Shown: in pieces, positions 1 to 8,288 of the stretch
How the letters are laid out: every line of letters starts with the position of its first letter
Position numbering within the stretch: the first letter of the stretch is position 1
NCBI GenBank assembly: GCA_036397475.1
Contig: DASWIV010000384.1
Span: forward strand, 1 to 13,799
Length of the DNA: 13,799 nt
Origin: DASWIV01 sp036397475
Lineage (GTDB): Bacteria > JAJVIF01 > JAPKYR01
Reading direction: 5' to 3'
Program-made: the position numbers and the translations under genes
The notes under the pieces: generated by a model
Told to the model about the DNA's origin: nothing
The model's database searches: none
Seen by the model: the letters and a program-made list of their open reading frames with translations, nothing else

Positions 1-719
1 AGCCACGTGTGTACCGGCCACAGAGGTACCTTTATCGCGAATGCGACGAAAAATGCCCAGAACATCCATCCCTGAGCAAATTTTGTTAGCGCTACCACAT
101 TCGGGTCGGTGTATAGTGTTACTATGTCGAATGTTCGGTTATAGCTGATGCCGTACAGAACAAGTATCGCGACAAGCATCAGGACCGAGCCGATCATGGT
201 AAAGAGCACGAATTTCATCGCGCTGTTGATTCGGTTGCCCGATCCCCAGACCCCGATGAGGAAATACATGGGGATAAGCTGAACTTCCCAGAATATATAA
301 AACAGGACCAGATCGAGAGAAACAAAGACTCCAAGAATCGCGGATTCAAGGAGCAGTATCATGTATAGAAATTGCTTGTAATTTTTCTTGATCGCGTTTT
401 GCGTCGAGAGAATAGCGATAGGTGTGATGAATGTCGTAAGGAGAACAAGGAACAGGCTGATACCGTCGATGCCGATGTGGTAATCGACCTTGATACTGTC
501 ATTGACCGAAATCCACGGGAGATTGGTCACGTATTGCATATCGGACACGGTGGGATCGAACCTGAAAATCAGTGTGAGCGAATACAAAAACGTTACGATG
601 GATGCGCTCAGCGCGAAATTCATCAGGCCCGACTTGTCGTCCTTGTGAGGAATGAACACAAGCAACCCGAGTATCGCGGGTCCGAAGACAATGAGATTTA
701 GAGGCAGATTGCTGTCCAT
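1..719 (-). CDS. nuoM: NADH-quinone oxidoreductase subunit M (partial, 3' end outside window)
   Basis: This is one of the three antiporter-like proton-pumping subunits in the membrane arm of complex I. My reverse-strand translation gives 239 codons starting MDSNLPLNLIVFG and still open at the window edge; the whole protein is usually about 490-520 residues. Recognisable family segments are HIGIDGISLFLVLLTTF (about 81-97), FYIFWEVQLIPMYFLIG (about 140-156, with the conserved membrane Glu at 145) and VAFAIKVPLWPVHTW (about 225-239, with the conserved Lys at 230). These two residues correspond to the Glu/Lys pair needed for proton translocation in E. coli NuoM. The ATG follows the nuoL stop by 6 bases. 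An AAGGAG sequence overlaps that stop but sits only 2 bases from the ATG, which is unusually close; I see no better start. NuoL and NuoN are paralogues, but the gene order and the AFAIKVPLWPVHTW motif favour NuoM. Confidence 0.96.
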   Translation of the reverse strand, partial: MDSNLPLNLIVFGPAILGLLVFIPHKDDKSGLMNFALSASIVTFLYSLTLIFRFDPTVSDMQYVTNLPWISVNDSIKVDYHIGIDGISLFLVLLTTFITPIAILSTQNAIKKNYKQFLYMILLLESAILGVFVSLDLVLFYIFWEVQLIPMYFLIGVWGSGNRINSAMKFVLFTMIGSVLMLVAILVLYGISYNRTFDIVTLYTDPNVVALTKFAQGWMFWAFFVAFAIKVPLWPVHTW

Positions 720-725
720 AGCTCC

Positions 726-2735
726 TTAAACACTCGCCAGCAGGATGAGTATAGCGACTCCTATCACAATGTATAGTGCGTAACTTCTCAGGAATCCGGT
801 CTGCATGGGCCTGATCGCCTGGCCAAGCCATTCGGTCGCCCGGCCGGTTCCTTCGACCAGGCCATCGTCGATGACATGTTCATCAACATTTTTCCACAGG
901 ACTCCGCACAGCCACGTTCCCGGTTTAGTGAACAGGTTCGCGTAAAGTTCGTCGACGCGGTACTTCTCCCATAACATTTTGTAAACGGCATGGTAGCGCA
1001 ATTTGAGATTTCTCTGAATTTCAGGATTCTGCCTGATGTAGGTGTACATGAGGAAAAGGCCAAGCGCGAAAGCTATGATCGATACCAGCATGTACACATA
1101 CGGTGGCGATTTAACTTCTTCGACCTCAAGATAATGGGCGGCAGCCTCGACTCCGTGGTGAAAGACCGGATTCAGGTAAGCCTGGATCGGAGTAGCCTGC
1201 TGGTAATTGGTCGAAAATCCCACCCATCCGCCAAGCACACTCAAAATCGCCAGAACCACAAGTACACCGGTCATGGATGGCAGAGTCTCGTGTGGTTTAT
1301 GATGTTCGTCGCCAAGATACGGCCCTTCGAATGTCCGGAGATAAAGCCTGAACATGTATCCCGCGGTGAGGAGGGCAGTGATATATCCGACAATGCCCGC
1401 GAATTGTCCGGCTGACCCGGCGGCAAACGGAAGGGTAAACGCTTCATGGAGAATAGTGTCTTTTGAGAAGAATCCAGCCAGGCCGGGAGCTCCGGCGATG
1501 GCAAGGGTCGCTACGAGGAATGTCCACGCTGTGATCGGCATGAATTTTCGCAGCCCGCCCATTTTTCTCATGTCCTGTTCATGGTGGCATCCGATGATAA
1601 CCGATCCTGCTCCAAGGAACAGGCACGCCTTGAAAAAGGCGTGGGTCATCAGGTGGAAAATCCCGGCGAAAAACGCTCCGGTACCGCATCCGACGAACAT
1701 ATATCCAAGCTGAGAAATTGTTGAATATGCCAGGACCCGTTTAATGTCGGTCTGGACAAGCGCGATTGTCGCCGCGAAGATCGCGGTTACGGCACCGACA
1801 ATGGCAATGATCGCCATCGTGGTTGGAGAGATCGCGAACAGCACGTGGGACCGCGCGACCATGTAAACTCCAGCCGTGACCATTGTAGCGGCATGGATCA
1901 ATGCCGAAACCGGTGTAGGGCCTTCCATCGCGTCGGGAAGCCATGTGTACAGTGGCAGCTGGGCGGATTTTCCGGTTGCGCCAAAAAACAGGCATATGGT
2001 TATTATTGTAACCAGTGGGGCGAGAGTCGCTGTAAAGGTGGCAGGATCCGATTCAATCAAATGAATGACGTTATCGAACAGCGGCTGGTAGGAAAGCGTC
2101 CGAAGCCCTTCGGTTGTACCATGTTCAGGAACAGCGAGAGGACTTGTAACCAGCAGCATAAGACCGATAATGAAACCCGCGTCGCCGATCCTGTTGACGA
2201 TAAACGCTTTTTTGCCAGCCTGTGTTGGCGCTGAATTGGTATACCAGAATCCGATGAGAAGGTAAGAGCAGAGTCCGACACCTTCCCATCCGACAAACAT
2301 CAATAAGTAATTTTCAGCCAGCACCAGCACCAGCATGAAAAATGTGAACAGGTTGAGGTAGGAGAAAAATCTAGGGTAACCGGGATCGCCTTTCATGTAC
2401 CCGGTTGAATACAGGTGAATGAGTGCCCCGACACCGCTGACAACTCCGACCATCAGGAGCGAAAGCTGGTCGATCTGGAATCCTATGGGCACTACCAGTC
2501 CGCCTGCCGCGACCCAGTCAAAATAGATGAGGCGCGCCGGCAATTCGCCCGGTGCTTTCATCGCCGTAATAAATGTGAACACACCCACGGCGAATGAAGC
2601 GAAGACAAGCGCGGTAGCAAGGGCTCCAACAGATTTATGGCCCATCCGTCTGCCGAAGATTCCAATCAGTATCCACCCCGCCAGGGGGAATAACGGAATC
2701 AGCGGTACGATTCTTTGCAGTAAGTTCAGATCCAT
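726..2735 (-). CDS. nuoL: NADH-quinone oxidoreductase subunit L
   Basis: This is the distal antiporter-like subunit of the complex I membrane arm. At 669 residues it is slightly longer than E. coli NuoL (613). It is hydrophobic throughout. Visible family motifs are GFQIDQLSLLM (85-95), FVGWEGVGLCSYLLIGFWY (147-165, conserved Glu151), GATGKSAQLPLYTWLPDAM (252-270, conserved Lys256) followed by EGPTPVSALIHAATMV (271-286), TDIKRVLAYSTISQLGYM (329-346), HLMTHAFFKA (361-370) and GFFSKDTIL (421-429, conserved Lys425). The C-terminal 120 residues contain polar stretches and a last membrane segment near 652-667, as expected for the long lateral helix that NuoL lays along NuoM and NuoN. The ATG is 3 bases after the nuoK stop with no clear ribosome binding site, so translation is probably coupled to nuoK. 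MrpA and hydrogenase-type antiporters are paralogues, but the nuo context settles the assignment. Confidence 0.98.
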   Translation of the reverse strand: MDLNLLQRIVPLIPLFPLAGWILIGIFGRRMGHKSVGALATALVFASFAVGVFTFITAMKAPGELPARLIYFDWVAAGGLVVPIGFQIDQLSLLMVGVVSGVGALIHLYSTGYMKGDPGYPRFFSYLNLFTFFMLVLVLAENYLLMFVGWEGVGLCSYLLIGFWYTNSAPTQAGKKAFIVNRIGDAGFIIGLMLLVTSPLAVPEHGTTEGLRTLSYQPLFDNVIHLIESDPATFTATLAPLVTIITICLFFGATGKSAQLPLYTWLPDAMEGPTPVSALIHAATMVTAGVYMVARSHVLFAISPTTMAIIAIVGAVTAIFAATIALVQTDIKRVLAYSTISQLGYMFVGCGTGAFFAGIFHLMTHAFFKACLFLGAGSVIIGCHHEQDMRKMGGLRKFMPITAWTFLVATLAIAGAPGLAGFFSKDTILHEAFTLPFAAGSAGQFAGIVGYITALLTAGYMFRLYLRTFEGPYLGDEHHKPHETLPSMTGVLVVLAILSVLGGWVGFSTNYQQATPIQAYLNPVFHHGVEAAAHYLEVEEVKSPPYVYMLVSIIAFALGLFLMYTYIRQNPEIQRNLKLRYHAVYKMLWEKYRVDELYANLFTKPGTWLCGVLWKNVDEHVIDDGLVEGTGRATEWLGQAIRPMQTGFLRSYALYIVIGVAILILLASV

Positions 2736-2738
2736 TTG

Positions 2739-3038
2739 TCAGCCATTCAAAGTATGATAATCATCGACATCAGCGACAGGCTCGTCACGGAATATTCTCA
2801 CGACCATGGCAAGTCCCACAGCGACCTCTGCGGCAGCGATGCCGATCAACATAGTCGCGAAGAGAGTGCCGTCGAGTGTGTTCGAGACCCGGTCGACAGT
2901 GACAAGTATCAGGTTAGCGCCGTTAAGCATCAATTCGATACTCATCAGTATGATCAGGGGATTTCGCCTGAGTACTACCCCGGCGGCTCCGATGATGATG
3001 AGAAGTACCGCGACCGCGACCACATAAAACGCCATCAT
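2739..3038 (-). CDS. nuoK: NADH-quinone oxidoreductase subunit K
   Basis: This small membrane subunit of complex I is related to MrpC and lies in the proton path between the quinone site and the antiporter-like subunits. It has 99 residues (E. coli 100) and three hydrophobic segments. The conserved membrane glutamates are present: Glu35 in SIELMLNGANL and Glu71 in IGIAAAEVAVGLA, matching E. coli Glu36 and Glu72. The gene overlaps the end of nuoJ by 4 bases (ATGA). Two adjacent ATG codons are possible starts. The second, at 3035, has better spacing (5 bases) from the upstream GGTGAT than the first (2 bases), so the mature protein may be one residue shorter. Confidence 0.97.
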   Translation of the reverse strand: MMAFYVVAVAVLLIIIGAAGVVLRRNPLIILMSIELMLNGANLILVTVDRVSNTLDGTLFATMLIGIAAAEVAVGLAMVVRIFRDEPVADVDDYHTLNG

Positions 3039-3595
3039 TCATCACCCCCGGGATTTTTCAGGTGTCCAGGACCGCGCGTGATATAAACAGCGGCGATCAC
3101 ACCGACAAGCAGCAGGACACTGATAAGTTCGAACGGGTAAATCCAGTCGTCCATGAACCGGAGCCCGATATTTTTTACTTCAATATTGGGATGCAACCGC
3201 GGGGCAAATCCGGAGGCCAGCAGTTTGGACTGGAATATGAGAGCCAGATTGATCAGCATCGTTATGCCAAGCACAACCACACCAAGGAAACCGATAGCAT
3301 CCATATGCGGCAACCGCGGACGCTTCTGGCGTCCGAGAGGGAAATGCATAACGGCAAAGAGGAAAAGTATTACGATCGCGCCGGCGTAGATCATCAGCTG
3401 TACGAAGCCGACGAACGACGCGCCTTCAGCTAGGAACAGCATGCCTATGCTGACCATGCTGAGAAGGAGTCCGAGCGCCGCACGTACCGGGTTTTTCTGG
3501 AGCACCAGGATAAGCGCTCCGATGATCGCGGTGAAACCGAAAAAGCCGATAACGACATTTTCGATTACTCCGATAATTGGTCCATTAACATCCAT
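3035..3595 (-). CDS. nuoJ: NADH-quinone oxidoreductase subunit J
   Basis: This membrane subunit of complex I has five expected transmembrane helices. In known structures, rearrangement of its third helix is linked to coupling of quinone reduction to proton pumping. It has 186 residues, close to the family norm. The signature block runs from about 35 to 84: NPVRAALGLLLSMVSIGMLF, then FVGFVQLMIYAGAIVILFLF, including the Tyr-Ala-Gly stretch of the flexible third helix. A loop rich in Arg and Lys follows (LGRQKRPRLPH), then two more hydrophobic segments near 101-121 and 155-173. The ATG is 30 bases after the nuoI stop and lacks a strong ribosome binding site. Another ATG 14 bases upstream is out of frame. 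The stop overlaps the nuoK start. Confidence 0.97.
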   Translation of the reverse strand: MDVNGPIIGVIENVVIGFFGFTAIIGALILVLQKNPVRAALGLLLSMVSIGMLFLAEGASFVGFVQLMIYAGAIVILFLFAVMHFPLGRQKRPRLPHMDAIGFLGVVVLGITMLINLALIFQSKLLASGFAPRLHPNIEVKNIGLRFMDDWIYPFELISVLLLVGVIAAVYITRGPGHLKNPGGDE

Positions 3596-3625
3596 GTTGC
3601 GAAGCCCATGTTAGGGAGGGCTTGA

Positions 3626-4117
3626 TTAAAATCCCATACCCCCCACATATTCGTTTTCGCCGAATCCCTTATCCTCGGGAACCAGCATTGTACTCTTATC
3701 TATAATAAATTTACTTTTGTCGTCGTTAGATAACTCGTAATTTTTTCCCATCACCACAGCGTCCACCGGACACGCGTCCTCGCAGAATCCGCAGTAGATG
3801 CATCTCAGGAGATTTATTTCGTAGACCTTTGCGTAGCGCTCGCCGTAGCTAATCGGGTCGTCGGGATTATTTTCTGCCGCCTCGACATAGATCGCCTCAG
3901 CGGGACATGCTGCCGCGCAAAGAGAACATCCGATACATCGCTCCAAGCCATTTTCATATCGCTGGAGCAGGTGCCGTCCCTTGAACCTTGGCGAGACCGG
4001 TTTCGGCTGTTCGGGATACTGGAAGGTGACAGGTTTACGCGGCACGTGAGAGCCGGTAGTCTGGAGTCCGGTCAAAATTGCTTTCGCTGCTGCAATAGAT
4101 TCAGTAAAAATATTCAT
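3626..4117 (-). CDS. nuoI: NADH-quinone oxidoreductase subunit I (two 4Fe-4S clusters)
   Basis: This ferredoxin-like subunit carries clusters N6a and N6b, which relay electrons from NuoG to cluster N2 on NuoB. It has 163 residues (E. coli 180). Two complete motifs are visible: Cys61-x2-Cys64-x2-Cys67-x3-Cys71-Pro and Cys106-x2-Cys109-x2-Cys112-x3-Cys116-Pro. The motif RFKGRHLLQRYENGLERCIG (44-63) is the usual NuoI lead-in to the first cluster. The N-terminal 30 residues form the amphipathic stretch that anchors NuoI to the membrane arm. The gene starts 12 bases after the stop of the inserted secreted-protein gene (4130-4696), which separates it from nuoH; nuoH and nuoI are adjacent in standard operons. 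The ribosome binding site is weak. Confidence 0.98.
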   Translation of the reverse strand: MNIFTESIAAAKAILTGLQTTGSHVPRKPVTFQYPEQPKPVSPRFKGRHLLQRYENGLERCIGCSLCAAACPAEAIYVEAAENNPDDPISYGERYAKVYEINLLRCIYCGFCEDACPVDAVVMGKNYELSNDDKSKFIIDKSTMLVPEDKGFGENEYVGGMGF

Positions 4118-4129
4118 TAAAAGTTCAAC

Positions 4130-4696
4130 TCACTCAGTTATCCAATTATTATCGATATCATATAGAACTAATCCATGAAGATACCACTGTTCGTCGACCT
4201 GGTGGAACACTAATGCATACCTCATCAGGGGTGGAATCATCATTACGCTCAGCCCTGAAGCTTCGAACATGAATGTATCAAGTTCACCGTGCTCCCATTT
4301 TGCCATTACCCCATCAATCGACCATGCCCCGTTTTCCACCTTCTCGTAGTGCGTTAATTTTATTCCGTCTATAGTGTCAAAGACCTGTTCGTCTCCGAAA
4401 AATAAGTCGCGTGCTCCAATCTCGAGCCTGGTTTCATCTATTTTAACGACGTCCACGCTTATTTCGTCATTCGTGTCAAATAAATCCTGAAACTCAACCT
4501 GTGAATATTCGTCCTTTCCGATTTTTATTCCTTCAGGTGAGATCATCGTCAGGAAAGCGTCCGTGTCGCCATTCTGCGCGATTGTCTCAAAAACTTCCAG
4601 GGCTTCATCGAATGAATCCGCACCGGCATATGCCGGAACTGGCATCAGTCCAAACGCAAAAAGAAAAATTACCATGTTAGCAATCGACAATTTCAT
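4130..4696 (-). CDS. Hypothetical secreted protein inserted between nuoH and nuoI
   Basis: I do not recognise this 188-residue protein. The first 24 residues form a clear Sec signal peptide: Lys2, a hydrophobic core (about 8-20) and a PAYA cleavage site before Gly25. There is no lipobox Cys, so a free periplasmic or exported protein is predicted. The mature part is acidic, lacks cysteines and reads like an alpha+beta domain: a helix near 28-41, then alternating strands. The order resembles NTF2/SnoaL-like folds, but that is only an impression. It lies 3 bases after the nuoH stop and 12 before nuoI, so it is co-transcribed with the complex I genes. No ribosome binding site is evident. A hand count of 540 bases here gives about 44% GC, against about 51% in six sampled 60-base lines of nuoH, which suggests a different history. 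The role is unknown; a periplasmic partner of complex I or a passenger gene are both possible. Confidence 0.8.
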   Translation of the reverse strand: MKLSIANMVIFLFAFGLMPVPAYAGADSFDEALEVFETIAQNGDTDAFLTMISPEGIKIGKDEYSQVEFQDLFDTNDEISVDVVKIDETRLEIGARDLFFGDEQVFDTIDGIKLTHYEKVENGAWSIDGVMAKWEHGELDTFMFEASGLSVMMIPPLMRYALVFHQVDEQWYLHGLVLYDIDNNWITE

Positions 4697-4699
4697 TTT

Positions 4700-5719
4700 T
4701 TATGCGGCGGTCACCGGTCCCCACCACGCAACCACGAATCCGACAACAAGAAGCCATGCGAGAGTAAATGGAAGAAGGGATTTCCATCCGAAGTCCATCA
4801 GCTGATCGTATCGGAATCGAGGAAATGTCGCGCGAATCCAGACGAACATCCAGAGCATTCCGAACAGTTTTATGAAGAACCAGATGAACGGGAGATCGCC
4901 AAGTCCAAGGATGCCGGGACCCTTCCATCCACCGAGGAATACCGTAACAACCACCGCGGATATCGCTATTATGTTCGCGTACTCGGCGATGAAAAAACTG
5001 GCGAATTTCATTCCTGAATACTCGGTATGGAATCCGGCGACAAGTTCGCTTTCGCACTCGGGAAGGTCGAAAGGAGCGCGGTTCGTTTCAGCGAGCGCGC
5101 ATATGAAAAACACGATGAAAAACGGAATCGACAACAGGAAATAAATCAATTCTTTTAAATTCCCAATTCCCTGGGCATGGACCATGTCAACAAGACTGAT
5201 GCTTCCCCACAGAAGCACCGCTCCGACAACCGCGAGTCCCATCGAGATTTCATAGCTGACCATCTGGGCGGAGGCGCGCAGAGCGCCGTAGAGTGAAAAT
5301 TTATTGTGCGACGCCCATCCGGCGAGAACGACCGAATATACCGCGAGCGATGAAAACGCCAAGAAAAAGAGGATTCCGACATTCGCGATTACAAGCGGGA
5401 CATCATAGCCCGCGATACTGACCTGGTCACCAACCGGGACGATCAGGATCGCCGAGAGTCCGATGAATACGGCGAGTATCGGCGCGAGCCCATGCGTAAG
5501 GCGATCGGCTCCGAAAGGTATGATATCTTCTTTCAAAAGTAGCTTTAGCCCGTCCGCCGCTGGCTGGAGAAGTCCTTCCCATCCGACACGGTTCGGTCCG
5601 ATCCTGTCCTGAATTTTTCCAACAAGACGCCGTTCAAACCAGGTCATGTACGCGGCTCCGGTTAACAGCCCGAGCAGGGCCAGCATAATTTTTGCCAGTA
5701 TTATCAGCAGATTTACCAT
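4700..5719 (-). CDS. nuoH: NADH-quinone oxidoreductase subunit H
   Basis: This membrane subunit (homologue of mitochondrial ND1) forms the quinone-access chamber together with NuoB and NuoD and starts the proton path. It has 339 residues with about eight hydrophobic segments. Signature motifs are present: ERRLVGKIQDRIGPNRVG (29-46), LKLLLKEDIIP (58-68), ASHNKFSLYGALR (136-148), SYEISMGL (155-162), AETNRAPFDLPECESELVAG (210-229) with FHTEYSGM following, and IRATFPRFRYDQLM (295-308). The acidic residues lining the quinone channel (Glu211, Asp218, Glu222, Glu224) are kept. Its ATG overlaps the nuoG stop by one base (TAATG), which implies translational coupling. The next canonical gene, nuoI, is displaced by a secreted-protein gene. 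Confidence 0.98.
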   Translation of the reverse strand: MVNLLIILAKIMLALLGLLTGAAYMTWFERRLVGKIQDRIGPNRVGWEGLLQPAADGLKLLLKEDIIPFGADRLTHGLAPILAVFIGLSAILIVPVGDQVSIAGYDVPLVIANVGILFFLAFSSLAVYSVVLAGWASHNKFSLYGALRASAQMVSYEISMGLAVVGAVLLWGSISLVDMVHAQGIGNLKELIYFLLSIPFFIVFFICALAETNRAPFDLPECESELVAGFHTEYSGMKFASFFIAEYANIIAISAVVVTVFLGGWKGPGILGLGDLPFIWFFIKLFGMLWMFVWIRATFPRFRYDQLMDFGWKSLLPFTLAWLLVVGFVVAWWGPVTAA

Positions 5720-8250
5720 TACGCTATCGCGACCTCTGATTCGACACGCTCAAGGCTTACTGTTAACTGCGGTTTCCTGATCAATCCAAGATCCGCGAGA
5801 GAATTATCCCTGTATCCAACAGGAAGAAGGACATAGCCATCCGGAACCTTGACGGTTTTAACCGGCGCGGTCAAAGAGCCTGCGGATGTCGAAATTTTCA
5901 ACGTATCGCCAGGTTTCACTCCAAGGCTGGAAGCGTCCTTTTTCGAAAGCCCGACGCAGAATTCCTCGGGCATCTGTGAGACCTGCTCGCTGTGATAACC
6001 ACGTGTGTCATGCTGCCATACGGTTTCATTTATGATGACACCGTAGTTTCCATCGGACGGCGCGTTCAGATTCCCAAACGCTTTCTCGGCATCGGAGAAT
6101 CTGAATTTACCTTCAGTGGCGATATCTATTTTTTCGGATTTCGGATCGGCTAATGGTTTAAATGCTCTGTGGAATGCCCCTAGCTCGGCATGAATTTTAT
6201 GGTGGTCAGCCGAAATTTCGGTTTCCAGGTGCCTGGCGATCGATGAAAATACATTTTCGAGTTTCCACGCGCCAGTCGGGTGATTGACTATCTCATTCAG
6301 CTTGCGGATGGTGCCATCGAAATTGACCGAAGTACCGGATAGCTCCCACGACGCCACTCCCGGCAGTACGACATCGGCTCTCGCAGCGAGCGGATTCATG
6401 AAGTCAGTCACCACGGCGAGAAAATCGAGGTTCGATAATTTATCCAGTCCCTTCTCGCCAATCGATTCGTTCAGCCCATCGCCGATCGCGAAAATAGCCT
6501 TGATGCGTCCTTTTTCGACTTCATCAGCCCATGTTGTCGCGTTGTCCCCGGAGAATTTCAGCGGACCGCCTTCTTCTACCTGGGTACGCAGCCCAATTAA
6601 CAACGCGGCAAGTGAGTTCGCTCCACGGTAAAGCGGAAGTACCTTCACCTTGTGCGAAACTATATTTTCAATAATTGAAATCAGCGCAATCAGCGCGGCG
6701 ATCTCATTTTTCGCGGTCCTGACAAGTGGTGCGCCAATGATCAGGACAGCGTCATCACCTTTAAGGTGAGCGAGGGTCTTATCGACTGCAGATTTTTCAT
6801 CCGCTGTCAGATTCGCGGCGGCTGAATTCGCTGCGTTAACAACCGATTTGAGTTCATCGGAAAGACTGCCCGCTTCCGCGCCAGCCCTGGAGATAATCCC
6901 AGCGAGGATCGCCAGCCTGCGGTGAGGGGCAGCTCGGTATTCATTGAAGCCATGGCGCCCGATGAATGTTCTCAGCGACGAGATCGAGATGCCGTTTATT
7001 TTTCTTTCATCTTGCTGGACCTTTAACTGCAGCCCCAATACAGGAGCGTCGTCGAATGGATCAGCTTCCCACATCACCAGGTTCTGCGAAGTAAGGCACT
7101 GTCGAATTGTCGGCGTTCGTGTGAGCAGTGCGTTTGATTCGTCGGGATCAATTCCAAGCGGAGCCGGCGATTGTTCGATTTTCGTGGTGCCTATTACGTC
7201 CTTCATCAGCCGTCGGAATGTCCAGAGAGCTTCAAGGGTCTGGGAAGCGTCGATCATTCCGGCGACAGACCGTCCGCCATTCTCCTGGAAAATGCCACCG
7301 ATATTTTTAGCGATGTATTCAGTGGCCTCATCCCAGCTTGCCGCCCTGAATTTATTTCCTTCCCGGATAAGGGGCTTAACGAGGCGGTCATCATTTTCTA
7401 TGAAGTCATGAGCGAATCGTCCGCGGTCGCAGAAGAACGGACCGTTGACAATCCTGTCTTCCCTTGACAGCAGGCGCATAATCCTGCCATTGCGATAGCT
7501 GGCATTAAAAGAGCATCCATTCGCGCATTCCATACAGGTCGATGAACGGATGAGGGTTTCCCACGGTCGCGCCTTGAAACGGAAAACTTTACTGGTAAGC
7601 GCACCGACTGGACATAATTCAATGGTCATCCCACCGAAACGACTTGTGAAGGTCGTGTTGTTGAACGTAGCGATATCCGTGTGATTTCCACGATGTTTGA
7701 AAATCAGCCGGTCATCGTCCGCGACTTCTTCAGTCCAGCGGACACATCTTTTACACAAAATACAGCGGTTATAGTCAAGAACAATCAATGAGGAGAGATC
7801 ATGATTGCGGCTGAACATTTTCTTTTCTAGGAACCTGGAATCGTCGCGCCCGTACAGGTACGCCTGGTCCTGCAGGTCGCATTCACCGCCCTTGTCGCAG
7901 ATGGGACAGTCGAGTGGATGATTGATGAGTGTAAATTCCATCACGCCCTGCCGGATTGCGTTGACGCTGTCCGACTGTGTTTCGACAGCCATTCCTTCCT
8001 GTACCGGGATGGCGCACGATGGCTGCGGTTTCGGAAACGGGCGTGGATCGCGCTCGGAGCCTTTCGGGATTTCGACAAGGCACATCCTGCAGCCCGCGTA
8101 TGGTTTCAACAGTTTATGGTAACAGAACCGCGGAATATATATCCCGGCTTTAAGCGCAGCTTCGATGATCAAGGTGCCCGGCTCAACACTTACGGGGACT
8201 CCGTCGATCGTCAGGTTTACTTTATTATTTTCACCGTTATTTTGTGTCAT
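5719..8250 (-). CDS. nuoG: NADH-quinone oxidoreductase subunit G (iron-sulfur, molybdopterin-fold)
   Basis: This is the largest peripheral-arm subunit and conducts electrons from NuoF to NuoI. It has 843 residues (E. coli 908, Thermus 783). Domains in order: a 2Fe-2S ferredoxin domain, 10-95 (N1b ligands Cys43, Cys54, Cys57, Cys79); the His-Cys3 4Fe-4S site N5 (His111, Cys115, Cys118, Cys124); the 4Fe-4S site N4 (Cys163, Cys166, Cys169, Cys213); then Cys239-x2-Cys242-x3-Cys246-x27-Cys274, the ligand set of the extra bacterial cluster N7. From about 285 the protein follows the molybdopterin oxidoreductase fold, ending with a molydopterin-binding-like C-terminal domain (about 720-835, including PEEFCVGLSKKDASSLGVKPGD). 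In complex I this fold holds no molybdenum. It starts 38 bases after the nuoF stop; the ribosome binding site is weak. Formate dehydrogenase subunits share the fold, but the operon and N1b/N5/N4 set fix the identity. Confidence 0.97.
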   Translation of the reverse strand: MTQNNGENNKVNLTIDGVPVSVEPGTLIIEAALKAGIYIPRFCYHKLLKPYAGCRMCLVEIPKGSERDPRPFPKPQPSCAIPVQEGMAVETQSDSVNAIRQGVMEFTLINHPLDCPICDKGGECDLQDQAYLYGRDDSRFLEKKMFSRNHDLSSLIVLDYNRCILCKRCVRWTEEVADDDRLIFKHRGNHTDIATFNNTTFTSRFGGMTIELCPVGALTSKVFRFKARPWETLIRSSTCMECANGCSFNASYRNGRIMRLLSREDRIVNGPFFCDRGRFAHDFIENDDRLVKPLIREGNKFRAASWDEATEYIAKNIGGIFQENGGRSVAGMIDASQTLEALWTFRRLMKDVIGTTKIEQSPAPLGIDPDESNALLTRTPTIRQCLTSQNLVMWEADPFDDAPVLGLQLKVQQDERKINGISISSLRTFIGRHGFNEYRAAPHRRLAILAGIISRAGAEAGSLSDELKSVVNAANSAAANLTADEKSAVDKTLAHLKGDDAVLIIGAPLVRTAKNEIAALIALISIIENIVSHKVKVLPLYRGANSLAALLIGLRTQVEEGGPLKFSGDNATTWADEVEKGRIKAIFAIGDGLNESIGEKGLDKLSNLDFLAVVTDFMNPLAARADVVLPGVASWELSGTSVNFDGTIRKLNEIVNHPTGAWKLENVFSSIARHLETEISADHHKIHAELGAFHRAFKPLADPKSEKIDIATEGKFRFSDAEKAFGNLNAPSDGNYGVIINETVWQHDTRGYHSEQVSQMPEEFCVGLSKKDASSLGVKPGDTLKISTSAGSLTAPVKTVKVPDGYVLLPVGYRDNSLADLGLIRKPQLTVSLERVESEVAIA

Positions 8251-8288
8251 CTCTACGTGTTACATCCCGTACAGGTCCAGGTCCGTAG

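Noticed and set aside
372..1415. Plus-strand frames opposite nuoM and nuoL (about 109 and 141 codons)
   Set aside because: They are mirror images of conserved membrane-protein genes; the predicted products are low-complexity and charged and resemble nothing known.
726..2735. NuoL as an Mrp-type or hydrogenase-4 antiporter subunit
   Set aside because: The order nuoJ-nuoK-nuoL-nuoM and the C-terminal extension fit complex I; no other Mrp or hydrogenase genes are near.
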